A stretch of DNA of 64,000 bases, taken from positions 1 through 64,000 of the forward strand of contig JAKQOH010000092.1 of the NCBI GenBank assembly GCA_029565415.1, read 5' to 3'. The stretch's first letter is position 1. Each line of letters opens with the position of its first letter. The notes under the pieces were generated by a model, which ran no database searches, had not been told where the DNA came from, and saw nothing but the letters and a program-made list of their open reading frames with translations. The translations under genes and the position numbers were made by a program. Below are positions 6,779-14,143 of this stretch, piece after piece. The DNA is from Candidatus Rifleibacteriota bacterium. Its GTDB lineage: Bacteria; Riflebacteria; Ozemobacteria; Ozemobacterales; Ozemobacteraceae.

Positions 6779-7996
6779 ATGTTCGATACCGCCTGTATCC
6801 ATGCAGGCCAGCATCCCGACGAGCTGTTCGGCGGCGTCAGCGTGCCGATCTATCAGTCCTCCACGTTCGCATTCGAGAGCGCTGAGGTCGGCGCCGCGCG
6901 CTTTTCGGGCCAGAGCGACGGATACAAATACACGCGGCTCGGCAACCCGACGACGGCGGCCCTCGAAGCCTGCATCGCCGAACTCGAGGGCGGCGGCATC
7001 GGCCTCGCCACGGCTTCCGGCATGGCGGCCGTCAGCACCGCCTACCTGGCGCTCCTGGGAAACGGCTGCCACATGGTCTCGACCGACTCCGTGTACGGAC
7101 CGTCGCGGACCCTTGCCGAACGCGAGCTTACCCGGTTCGGCATCGAAACCACGTATGTCGACACGTCGAAGCTCGACCAGCTCAAGGCGGCGATGCGCCC
7201 GAACACGAAGCTCGTGTATCTGGAAACGCCCGCCAATCCGACGCTTTCCGTCACCGACATTGCCGAGGCCGCGAAGATTGCCCATGCAGCCGGCGCCGTG
7301 GTCGTCGTCGACAACACGTTCTGCAGTCCGATGCTCCAGCGGCCGCTCGACCTGGGCGCCGATATCGTGCTGCATAGCATGACGAAGTTCATCAACGGCC
7401 ACAGCGATGTCGTGGCAGGCATCCTGATTACCCGCAGCCCCGAACTCGCGGCCCGCCTGAAGAGTGTTCTCGTGCAGATGGGCGGTACCATCGACCCGCA
7501 CCAGGCTTGGCTCGTCCTGCGAGGCGTGAAGACCCTGCCGATGCGCATGCGGATCGCCCAGGAGAACGCGCAGCGCTTGGCCGATGAATTGTCGCGTCAC
7601 CCGCTGATCGCTTCCGTCGCGTATCCCGGCCTGAAGTCCCATCCGCAGCATGATCTGGCGGCGAAACAGATGAAGGGGCCGGGCTCGATGATCTCGTTCG
7701 AGCTGGCCGGCGGCGTCGAAGCCGGCCGCATCCTGATGAACAGCGTCTCCCTCTCGACGCTGGCCGTCTCGCTCGGCGGCATCGAAACGCTCATCCAGCA
7801 CCCCGCCTGCATGACGCACGCCTCGGTGCCGCGTGAAACCCGGCTTTCTGCCGGCATCACCGACGGCCTGGTCCGGCTCTCGGTCGGTTGCGAGGCCTAC
7901 GACGACCTGCATCAAGACCTCTTTTCCGCTCTCGATGAAGTGAAACGGCAGTGTTCCGGTGAGGAACAGCAGGCCCGCTTCAAGGCGAACGTATAA
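6779..7996 (+). CDS. PLP-dependent Cys/Met metabolism enzyme (gamma-lyase type)
   Basis: This 405-residue enzyme belongs to the cystathionine gamma-synthase/methionine gamma-lyase family. The PLP lysine is K203 (HSMTKFINGH), the pyridine-nitrogen Asp is D178 (VDNTF), and the ring-stacking Tyr is Y106 (SVYGPS). The partner-subunit phosphate motif YTRLGNPT is at 51-58. The residue after the stacking Tyr-Gly is Pro, not the Cys typical of bacterial methionine gamma-lyases, so the substrate could be methionine, cystathionine, homocysteine or cysteine. ATG 6779 is the only in-frame start; AAGGAG lies further upstream than usual (~27 nt). It sits inside the Fe-S operon, suggesting release of sulfide or thiol for cluster building. 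Confidence 0.88.
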   Translation: MFDTACIHAGQHPDELFGGVSVPIYQSSTFAFESAEVGAARFSGQSDGYKYTRLGNPTTAALEACIAELEGGGIGLATASGMAAVSTAYLALLGNGCHMVSTDSVYGPSRTLAERELTRFGIETTYVDTSKLDQLKAAMRPNTKLVYLETPANPTLSVTDIAEAAKIAHAAGAVVVVDNTFCSPMLQRPLDLGADIVLHSMTKFINGHSDVVAGILITRSPELAARLKSVLVQMGGTIDPHQAWLVLRGVKTLPMRMRIAQENAQRLADELSRHPLIASVAYPGLKSHPQHDLAAKQMKGPGSMISFELAGGVEAGRILMNSVSLSTLAVSLGGIETLIQHPACMTHASVPRETRLSAGITDGLVRLSVGCEAYDDLHQDLFSALDEVKRQCSGEEQQARFKANV

Positions 7997-8013
7997 ATAT
8001 AAGGAGATATATC

Positions 8014-8457
8014 ATGAAAATCGCCATTCCCGTTGCCGAAGGCGTGTTGTCCGAACATTTTGGCCATTGTGAAGAGTTCGCGTTTTTCGACGTCGACGAC
8101 GCCACCCGCGCCGTGTCGAAGGAAGCCCGACTCCAGCCGCCACCCCACGAGCCCGGCGTACTGCCGCGCTGGCTGGTTTCGAACAAAGCGACCGTCGCGA
8201 TCGTCGGCGGCATGGGCATGCGCGCCCGCCAGCTGCTCGAAGAGGGCGGTATGAAAGTCGTGATGGGCGCTCCCAGCCTGCCTCCGGCCGAAATCGTGCG
8301 CCAGTATCTCGCCGGCACTCTCGTCGGCGGCGACAACACGTGCAGCCACGGCCCCGATCATGTCTGCACCGACGCGCACGGCCACGGACATGCCCACGGC
8401 CACACCTACCAGCACGGCCATGCCCATGGCCCTGCCTCGCGCAAGACAGAGCGGTGA
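8014..8457 (+). CDS. NifX/ORP-like protein with His-rich C-terminal tail
   Basis: A 147-residue second NifX-family protein. Residues 1-105 contain the canonical fold (MKIAIPVAEGVLSEHFGHCEEF, VAIVGGMGMRARQLL, PAEIVRQYL) with the HFGHCE ligand region shared by metal-binding NifX homologues. Residues 110-138 are a tail with two Cys and ten His in alternating His-Gly/Ala order, a likely metal store or delivery sequence. AAGGAGATATATC just before ATG 8014 is a strong ribosome site. It differs clearly from the compact NifX-like protein at 4578, so the operon encodes two non-identical cluster-binding proteins. Confidence 0.88.
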   Translation: MKIAIPVAEGVLSEHFGHCEEFAFFDVDDATRAVSKEARLQPPPHEPGVLPRWLVSNKATVAIVGGMGMRARQLLEEGGMKVVMGAPSLPPAEIVRQYLAGTLVGGDNTCSHGPDHVCTDAHGHGHAHGHTYQHGHAHGPASRKTER

Positions 8458-8483
8458 CCACGCGTCATGAGGAACATTCAGAA

Positions 8484-9389
8484 ATGACATCTTCGAACTG
8501 TAGCAATTGCTCCGACACCTCGTGTTCTTCGAAAACACGGCAACCGGAAGAGTCGGCCGAGGATTTCCTTCGGCGGCAGCGGCTCCAGGGAAACCTGTGC
8601 CGGATCAAGCACGTGTTCTTCGTGCTCTCCGGAAAGGGCGGGGTGGGCAAGAGCACCGTCGCCGCAAATTTCGCGATCTCACTGGGCATGAACGGCTACC
8701 ACGCCGGTCTGCTCGACATCGACTTGCACGGTCCGTCGATTCCGACGATGCTCGGCCTTGCTGACGCCCGTGCCGAATCGGCGGGAGATGGGCTGATCAA
8801 GCCGGTCGAGCTGACATCGTCCGTCAAGGTCATGTCGGTTGCCTTTCTCTTGCAGGGAAACGATGATGCCGTCATCTGGCGCGGCCCGATGAAGGCCGGC
8901 GTCATCGAGCAACTGGTGGCAGACGTCGACTGGGGCCCGCTCGACGCGCTCGTCGTCGACTGCCCGCCCGGCACCGGAGATGAGCCGCTCAGCATCGTGC
9001 AGACCGTCGGAAAGGCCGATGGAGCGATCATCGTCACGACCCCACAGCAGGTTGCCACCGCAGATGTGCGGCGCTCGATCAGCTTTTGCCACCGCCTCGA
9101 CCTGCCCGTGCTGGGCGTGATCGAGAACATGTCCGGCTTCGTCTGCCCGCATTGCAAAGAAACGACCGCGATCTTCAGCAAAGGCGGCGGAGAGGCAATG
9201 GCGGCCGACATGGGCGTTCCGTTCCTCGGCCGGATCCCGATCGATCCCGAGCTGATGGGGGCTGGCGATGGCGGCGTTCCGTATGTGCAGAAGTATGCGA
9301 AACGTCCCGCCGCCCAGGCCTTTTCCGAGGCGATACAGCCGCTGATGAGCCGGATGGGCGATGCCCTCGCGGGCCGGAAAGAAGCGTGA
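8484..9389 (+). CDS. mrp: Mrp/NBP35-family iron-sulfur carrier ATPase
   Basis: A 301-residue Mrp/ApbC/NBP35-type ATPase that carries [4Fe-4S] clusters to apoproteins. Walker A GKGGVGKST is at 50-58, DIDLHGPS follows at 78-85, switch II CPPGTGDE is at 160-167, and the C-terminal cluster-binding CPHC is at 221-224. The first 14 residues hold an extra cysteine set (C6, C9, C14), similar to the N-terminal cluster of eukaryotic NBP35. The start at 8484 has GAGGA about 13 nt upstream. It follows the His-tailed NifX protein, as in the Desulfovibrio ORP operons. Confidence 0.93.
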   Translation: MTSSNCSNCSDTSCSSKTRQPEESAEDFLRRQRLQGNLCRIKHVFFVLSGKGGVGKSTVAANFAISLGMNGYHAGLLDIDLHGPSIPTMLGLADARAESAGDGLIKPVELTSSVKVMSVAFLLQGNDDAVIWRGPMKAGVIEQLVADVDWGPLDALVVDCPPGTGDEPLSIVQTVGKADGAIIVTTPQQVATADVRRSISFCHRLDLPVLGVIENMSGFVCPHCKETTAIFSKGGGEAMAADMGVPFLGRIPIDPELMGAGDGGVPYVQKYAKRPAAQAFSEAIQPLMSRMGDALAGRKEA

Positions 9390-9390
9390 C

Positions 9391-9771
9391 ATGTCGAGCG
9401 GAATCGTCGTCGTCGATCTTCTCGGCTTTTTGGTGCTGATTTTGGTGACCATCACCGGTGGTATCATCAAATGGCATCTTCCACCCGGCTCCGGGCACGG
9501 TGGTCACGGCCCGGGGCCGGGCCACGGCCTGGGCCAGGGGTTCGGTCATGGATTCGGCCATGGATTCGGCCATGGCCATAATATCGGCCTCGACGACGGT
9601 TCCGGCCCGAAACTGCTCTGGGGAATGGATCGGCACACATGGGGCGACATCCACTTCTGGCTTTCCATTACGTTTCTCATCGTGATGGCGTTTCACCTGT
9701 ATCAGCATCGCCATTGGCTGAGGGCCTGCCTGAGCCGGAGCGGCGCCTGTGCGACCGGGGAGAGCGTCTGA
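9391..9771 (+). CDS. Two-helix membrane protein with Gly/His-rich loop (DUF4405-like)
   Basis: A 126-residue protein with a first membrane helix at ~5-28, a Gly/His/Phe-rich loop at ~34-65, and a second helix at ~88-112 (starting WGDIHFWLSITFLIV and ending MAFHLYQHRHW). His residues in and flanking the second helix resemble those of DUF4405/cytochrome b561-like proteins, in which paired histidines bind heme, but with only two helices a dimer would be required. The loop includes three exact FGHG units encoded by a 12-bp tandem repeat. ATG 9391 lies 1 nt after the Mrp stop. The function is unknown; metal or heme binding at the membrane is inferred. Confidence 0.75.
   Translation: MSSGIVVVDLLGFLVLILVTITGGIIKWHLPPGSGHGGHGPGPGHGLGQGFGHGFGHGFGHGHNIGLDDGSGPKLLWGMDRHTWGDIHFWLSITFLIVMAFHLYQHRHWLRACLSRSGACATGESV
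9541..9576 (+). repeat. Three tandem 12-bp units encoding Phe-Gly-His-Gly
   Basis: The unit TTCGGYCATGGM occurs three times head to tail with only two variable positions. It lies in frame inside the Gly/His-rich loop of the membrane protein at 9391, so copy-number change would add or remove FGHG without a frameshift. Confidence 0.85.
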
Positions 9772-9826
9772 TGTCTCGCCCTCTTTGGAAGCGACAATGC
9801 AATCACCGGATGAAAGGAATCAGAGA

Positions 9827-10204
9827 ATGACCGTGAAATCAGAAACCCTGAAAACCGCATGGGAAAAGCGAGACGGCCCGCTCGTGCTGGCGACCGTCGA
9901 TTCCAATGGCACGCCGAATGCGGTCTACGTCATGTCCGTGAAACTCCTTTCGGATGGCCGCATCGCCATTGCCGACAACAAATTCCACAAGACCCGGGGC
10001 AACATCAAAAACGGCAGCAGGGGGGCGCTCCTCTTCATGGCGAAAGATCATACGGCGTATCAGGCCAAAGGCACGATCGAATACGTTACATCTGGCAAAA
10101 TATATGATGACATGCTGACATGGGTCGATGCCCGGTATGCCCGCGTGGCGGTCGCCGTCCTGCACATCGAACATCTCTATTCGGGAGCCGAGGAGTTGGC
10201 CTGA
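9827..10204 (+). CDS. Pyridoxamine 5'-phosphate oxidase-fold (FMN-binding) protein
   Basis: A 125-residue split-barrel protein of the PNPOx-like family. It opens with the typical PLVLATVDSNGTPNAVYV strand-turn-strand and continues GRIAIADNKFHKTRGNIKNG, the usual FMN-phosphate binding region. The last segment carries KGTIEYVTSGKIYDDM. ATG 9827 with AAAGGA about 10 nt upstream is preferred over ATG 9797. Small members of this family bind FMN or heme and act as reductases or sensors; the substrate here is not evident. Confidence 0.8.
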   Translation: MTVKSETLKTAWEKRDGPLVLATVDSNGTPNAVYVMSVKLLSDGRIAIADNKFHKTRGNIKNGSRGALLFMAKDHTAYQAKGTIEYVTSGKIYDDMLTWVDARYARVAVAVLHIEHLYSGAEELA

Positions 10205-10229
10205 TAACGCCTGTGTGAGTGAAATAACG

Positions 10230-10985
10230 ATGAATACAATATCATCAAGACTCAAGGATGCACTGAAGCAGGTTGCCTGCACGAAAACCATCGGGGATGT
10301 CCGCATGGGGTTGGGATATTCGGCGGTGCGCCTGTCGAGCGGTGAGACCGGATTGTGCTGGACACCCAAAGGGGGAAACCGCTGTTGCCAGCAGTTCTCC
10401 GCGGCCGGAACGCTCTCCGGATGGCCGGCAACCGACCTGCTCGAGGGAATCACTCATCCGGATTCCGCCCTGAAGCGCATGCTGGGGGTGGCGACGGCGA
10501 ACGCCCTCGGCATGGCCTTGACCCAGGCACCCTCGCTTGGCGGAGAGCTCCTTCCCATCCTGAATCTGGGACCTGGCGACCATCTGGTCATGGTTGGGCA
10601 CTTCGCCCCGCTGATTCCCGGGATCCGTCGAACGGGCTGTCGGTTGAGTATTGTCGAAGCGAACCCATTGGAGGGAGAGCTGGATCGTGAACAGGGTCTG
10701 GCGGCGCTGAAACAGTGTACCGTGGCGATCATCACGGCGACGACGCTGGTAACCGGCGGCCTCGAGGAGTATCTTGCCGCGCTGGGCTCGGTGCGGGCCG
10801 CCGTGCTGCTCGGCCCCTCGGTGCCTTTGTTCCCGGATGTTTTCCGGGGAACGGGCCTGACGCACCTGGCGGGGTCGCGGGTGCTCGATGGCGAACGCGC
10901 TCTGAGAATCGTCTCGGAAGGCGGAGGGACACCGATGTTGAAGCCCTGTCTCGAAGCCCTCGTCGTTCCGGTTCCGCAGGCGTGA
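10230..10985 (+). CDS. DUF364/DUF4213-type putative heavy-metal chelation protein
   Basis: A 251-residue protein matching the two-part DUF4213-DUF364 architecture. An N-terminal small domain (SRLKDALKQVACTKTIGDVRMGLGYSAV) is followed by a Rossmann-like domain with the phrase GPGDHLVMVGHFAPLIPGIR and the loop AIITATTLVTGGLEEYLA. Family members occur next to molybdenum, nitrogenase-like or metal transport genes and are annotated as putative chelators from structure only. Its place in an operon of MOSC, NifX and NifU genes fits metal-cofactor handling. Several cysteines (C16, C43, C52, C53) could be ligands. Confidence 0.7.
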   Translation: MNTISSRLKDALKQVACTKTIGDVRMGLGYSAVRLSSGETGLCWTPKGGNRCCQQFSAAGTLSGWPATDLLEGITHPDSALKRMLGVATANALGMALTQAPSLGGELLPILNLGPGDHLVMVGHFAPLIPGIRRTGCRLSIVEANPLEGELDREQGLAALKQCTVAIITATTLVTGGLEEYLAALGSVRAAVLLGPSVPLFPDVFRGTGLTHLAGSRVLDGERALRIVSEGGGTPMLKPCLEALVVPVPQA

Positions 10986-10997
10986 TCATCGGCGGGA

Positions 10998-11627
10998 ATG
11001 GGGAAACAAATGGATATGGACAGACTTGACGAAGAAGTGATCGAGAACCGGCGGCGGTATGAGACCCGACGGGAACTCTACCGAAGCTTCGGCTATGACA
11101 TCGAACGGGAGCGGGAGTTCATTCTCGGCATCGTCCGCCCCGTGACGGGACCGGTCCTCGAGATCGGCACCGGCAAAGGCTACATGACGGTTGCCCTGGC
11201 CCGGGCGGGAGCCCGGCTGACCTCCGTCGATCTCTCTGCCGAGGTTCAGCGCATGGCTTTGCTGAACCTGCGCCATGACGGCTGTGCCGAACGGGCGAGG
11301 CTCGAAATCGCCAATGCCGAGCAACTGCCGTATGCAGCGGCATCGTTCGACCTGGTGATCACCGTGAATGTCCTTCATCACCTCGCCCGGCCCCGGGCCG
11401 TGTATGAAGAGATGACCAGGGTTGTGTCATCCGCAGGGCGTATCGTCGTAAGTGATTTCAGCACTTACGGCCTGGAAGTGATGGACCGGATTCTGCAAAG
11501 TGAAGGGCGCCGTCATGACGTGGGTTCCGGCAGTCTGATGGAGATGCGGGAGTGGCTGCTTGCCGACGGGTTCAAGGTCGGCCTCCACCGGACCAGCATC
11601 CAGGACACGATTGTCGGGGTGCGATGA
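10998..11627 (+). CDS. SAM-dependent methyltransferase
   Basis: A 209-residue class I methyltransferase. SAM motif I VLEIGTGKG is at 53-61, motif II region SVDLS near 75, and the post-motif FDLVITVNVLHHLARP near 115-130 is typical of the UbiE/type-11 family. The N-terminal 45 residues are a charged helical region. It begins 13 nt after the DUF364-like gene and its stop overlaps the MBL-fold start (ATGA). The substrate is unknown; thiols or metalloid/metal compounds are possible given the neighbours, but this is inference. Confidence 0.8.
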   Translation: MGKQMDMDRLDEEVIENRRRYETRRELYRSFGYDIEREREFILGIVRPVTGPVLEIGTGKGYMTVALARAGARLTSVDLSAEVQRMALLNLRHDGCAERARLEIANAEQLPYAAASFDLVITVNVLHHLARPRAVYEEMTRVVSSAGRIVVSDFSTYGLEVMDRILQSEGRRHDVGSGSLMEMREWLLADGFKVGLHRTSIQDTIVGVR

Positions 11628-12463
11628 ATATGCTGCCATATCTGAAGATCACGATTCTCGTCGATGACAAGGCCCCCCAGAAGCTGACGGCCGAACACGG
11701 CCTGGCGTTCTGGATCGAGTTCGGGAATGCGAAGCTGCTGTTCGACACCGGCCAGGGGCCGGCACTGGAGGCCAATGCCCGGACACTCGGCATCGACCTT
11801 TCCACGGCCGACATGGTGGCCTTGAGCCATGGCCACTACGACCACACGGGCGGATTGCCGCTCGCCTTGGAGCAGGCACCCGGGGCGCGGCTTCATTGCC
11901 ATCCTTCGGTGGCCAGGCTCCGCTACAGCATCAAAAACGCTACGGCGAAAGATGTCGGCATGCCTGAACCCGCCCGAAGGGCTGTCGGACGATTGCCTGG
12001 AAAACAGCTGGCTTACGAGGCCAGGCCGGTCTTGTGGTCTTCGGATGTCGGACTGACGGGGCCGGTTCCAAGACGGACAGCCTTTGAAACCACCGGAGGT
12101 CCCTTCTTCCTCGATCCGCAGGGTGTGCAGCCCGATGCCATCGAAGACGACCAGGCATTCTGGGCCCGTACCCGCGAGGGCATCGTCGTCGTGACCGGCT
12201 GCTGCCATTCCGGCCTGATCAACACCCTCACCCGCGTGCGCGAGCTGGCGGGAGACGAGCCCATCCTCGCCGTTATCGGCGGTTTTCACCTGCTGAACGC
12301 AGATGCCGACAGACTCGAACGGACGATCGGAGAACTGCGCGAATTCCGGCCGGGGCAGCTGATTCCCACGCATTGCACGGGGGACGGCGCCGTCGCGGCT
12401 CTGGGCGCGGCCTCCGGCGTCACGGTCGTTCCCGGCAAGGCCGGGGATACGTTTCAGTGGTGA
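11624..12463 (+). CDS. MBL-fold metallohydrolase (COG1237-like)
   Basis: A 279-residue metallo-beta-lactamase fold enzyme. The HXHXDH motif is SHGHYDH (H69, H71, D73, H74). Further metal ligands are in TGCCHSG (~residue 191), IGGFHL (~217) and the C-terminal PTHCTGD (~249). The order and the GCCHSG/GGFHL blocks match the subgroup annotated as 7,8-dihydropterin-6-methyl-4-aminobenzene-phosphate synthase-related (COG1237), whose bacterial substrates are unproven. Last gene of the operon; its 3' end converges on uppP with 50 nt between, in which no clear terminator is visible. Confidence 0.85.
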   Translation: MNMLPYLKITILVDDKAPQKLTAEHGLAFWIEFGNAKLLFDTGQGPALEANARTLGIDLSTADMVALSHGHYDHTGGLPLALEQAPGARLHCHPSVARLRYSIKNATAKDVGMPEPARRAVGRLPGKQLAYEARPVLWSSDVGLTGPVPRRTAFETTGGPFFLDPQGVQPDAIEDDQAFWARTREGIVVVTGCCHSGLINTLTRVRELAGDEPILAVIGGFHLLNADADRLERTIGELREFRPGQLIPTHCTGDGAVAALGAASGVTVVPGKAGDTFQW

Positions 12464-12513
12464 CGGGCGGTCGTGTGGTTGCGCCGATGGTGCCGCTCAG
12501 CAGACACAGTGTG

Positions 12514-13314
12514 TCAGGACAGCAGATAGATCCCGAACGCGGCGGCCAGCACGAAGCGATACCAGGCGAACGGCGTCAGACGGGTGGTGTTCAGGAAACG
12601 CATGAAACCGACCACGGCGAGCCAGGCCACCACGAACGAGACGAAGAAACCGATCGCGAAGACGCCGGCGTCGCTCATCGACAGCAGCTCCCGGCTCGAC
12701 CAGAGATCTTTGCCCGTGGCGGCGACCATCATCGGAATGGCGAGCAGGAACGAAAATTCCGCTGCCGGCACATGTGCCACGCCGAACAACAGGCCGCCGG
12801 CGATCGTCGCGCCGGCTCTGGAAAAGCCCGGCCACAGGGCAAGGCACTGGCAGACGCCGATTCCCAGCGCCTGCTTCCAGGTCATCTCGTCGACCGTCGT
12901 GGCCCGAACCTTGGGCTGATACCTCTCGGCGAGAATCAGATACACGCCGCCGACGACGAGTCCGAGCAGCACGGTTTTCGGCGAGAAGAGATACAGCTTG
13001 ATCTTCTTGTGAAAGAGAAGTCCGAGAACGACGGCGGGAACCATCGCCAGCGCGATGTGCCACAGGGTCAGCCGCTGGCTTTTCCACGGCAGGTCGCGCC
13101 AGCGCCGCAGCATGTCGAGAATGCGTGCCCGGTAGAGAATCGCCACGGCGAGGATCGCGCCGAGCTGGATGAACACCTCGAAGGTGTCGGCCTTCTCGCC
13201 CGTGAAGCCCAGCAGATGCCCCGAGAGAATGAGATGTCCGGTCGAACTGACCGGCAAAAACTCGGTCAGCCCTTCGACGATTCCCTGAATGACGGCGACA
13301 AGATGGATGTTCAT
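12514..13314 (-). CDS. uppP: Undecaprenyl-diphosphatase UppP (BacA)
   Basis: This 266-residue integral membrane enzyme recycles undecaprenyl diphosphate to the lipid carrier used in cell-wall synthesis. The signature EGLTEFLPVSSTGH is at residues 14-27, and the second active-site motif reads PGFSRAGATI (usually PGTSRSGATI), retaining the catalytic Arg. About seven to eight membrane helices are visible. It is a stand-alone gene transcribed divergently from the metal locus; the 290 nt upstream hold only the plus-strand promoter at 13502. Confidence 0.95.
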   Translation of the reverse strand: MNIHLVAVIQGIVEGLTEFLPVSSTGHLILSGHLLGFTGEKADTFEVFIQLGAILAVAILYRARILDMLRRWRDLPWKSQRLTLWHIALAMVPAVVLGLLFHKKIKLYLFSPKTVLLGLVVGGVYLILAERYQPKVRATTVDEMTWKQALGIGVCQCLALWPGFSRAGATIAGGLLFGVAHVPAAEFSFLLAIPMMVAATGKDLWSSRELLSMSDAGVFAIGFFVSFVVAWLAVVGFMRFLNTTRLTPFAWYRFVLAAAFGIYLLS

Positions 13315-13501
13315 GCGGCTACCTCCATGGATGCGACAGGACGAGAGTGCCGATCACCTTACACGAAATTCCGGCGAAGGAAAATCCCTCGGACATCTGA
13401 CACCTGCAAGCCGCCTCGAGCCGGTGCGCTGCGTGCGGCTTTTCTGAATGGTGAAGCTGCTGCTCACTTCAACCAGGACCCTTCCGAGGAACGGTTTCGA
13501 T

Positions 13502-13530
13502 TTGACCGACTTGTTTGACGGCGGTATAAT
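13502..13530 (+). promoter_or_regulatory. Sigma70-type promoter of the metal-uptake locus
   Basis: TTGACC (13502-13507) and a consensus TATAAT (13525-13530) are spaced 17 nt apart, with ATG of the first gene at 13605. The gap 13315-13604 between uppP and this locus otherwise shows no gene. No clear Zur- or Fur-type palindrome was found by eye, although a metal repressor would be expected for the genes that follow. Confidence 0.7.
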
Positions 13531-13604
13531 TTGCGAAGTGGACAAATGCTCAAAACAACGGGTTGTGGGGTCGCTTCCGGCGTCGTGAGTCAATGGTAAT
13601 ACCC

Positions 13605-14072
13605 ATGAAATTTAGATGGTGGAAAACGGTAGCGGTTCTCTGCCTGACTCTTCAGGTCGGGTTCCTGGCTGCTGGGTTGTTGCATTTCGTCCACAGCGAG
13701 CGGCAGGAACACCATCATGATCGTTGCGAACATTCCAGCTCCAACTTCCCGCATCTGCACATGGTATCCCCTGAAGGGGGACGAGACGAACACGATGCGT
13801 TTCCGTCCCGATATCGTGGCATCACGGCAGCCCCCGCCCAATCAAGTGGGCTTTTCCGCTGGGCCATGTCTGGGAACATCGTTCCCTGTCCGTCCGAACA
13901 CTGTCTTCTCTGTTCGTTGTCAGAACTGGTGCGTTCGAGCGATGTTTCGCCGGCGGGGGAACCGCTGGTGCCCATCAGCTTTGCCCGTCGCCCTGCGGGC
14001 GCTCCTGCGTTTCACCATCTTCAGGGCGCCCTTCGGCCATGTCTGCCGCGTGGCCCTCCCGTCGTGAGCTGA
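13605..14072 (+). CDS. Small membrane-anchored His/Cys-rich protein of unknown function
   Basis: A 155-residue protein with an N-terminal membrane anchor or signal (residues ~8-28), followed by a metal-ligand cluster of five His and one Cys at 35-43 (HHHDRCEH region) and a CX5CX2C set near 93-101 (CPSEHCLLC). The C-terminal part is Pro/Arg-rich and poorly structured. It is not confidently related to a named family, though DUF2946-like periplasmic proteins have similar layout. First gene behind the promoter at 13502 and upstream of a metal importer, so a periplasmic zinc- or copper-binding role is inferred. Confidence 0.6.
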   Translation: MKFRWWKTVAVLCLTLQVGFLAAGLLHFVHSERQEHHHDRCEHSSSNFPHLHMVSPEGGRDEHDAFPSRYRGITAAPAQSSGLFRWAMSGNIVPCPSEHCLLCSLSELVRSSDVSPAGEPLVPISFARRPAGAPAFHHLQGALRPCLPRGPPVVS

Positions 14073-14099
14073 TCCCCCGGTTTCGGAACCACCGCAGAC

Positions 14100-14118
14100 C
14101 GCCGGCATCCTGCCGGCG
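14100..14118. other. Intergenic hairpin, 8-bp perfect stem
   Basis: CGCCGGCA-TCC-TGCCGGCG lies between the small His/Cys protein and the outer-membrane protein. There is no T run after it, so it is more likely an mRNA-stabilising or processing hairpin than a terminator. Confidence 0.5.
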
Positions 14119-14143
14119 ATTCAGCCCATGACGGGAGAATAGT

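Noticed and set aside
6779..7996. Firm assignment as methionine gamma-lyase
   Set aside because: The active-site Cys after the stacking Tyr-Gly is replaced by Pro, and family members with this pattern have different substrates, so only the general class was called.
2639..12463. Nitrogenase or nitrogen-fixation cluster
   Set aside because: NifX- and NifU-like proteins occur, but nifH, nifD, nifK, nifE, nifN and a full NifB (radical SAM) are absent; the gene set fits an ORP-like cofactor system better.
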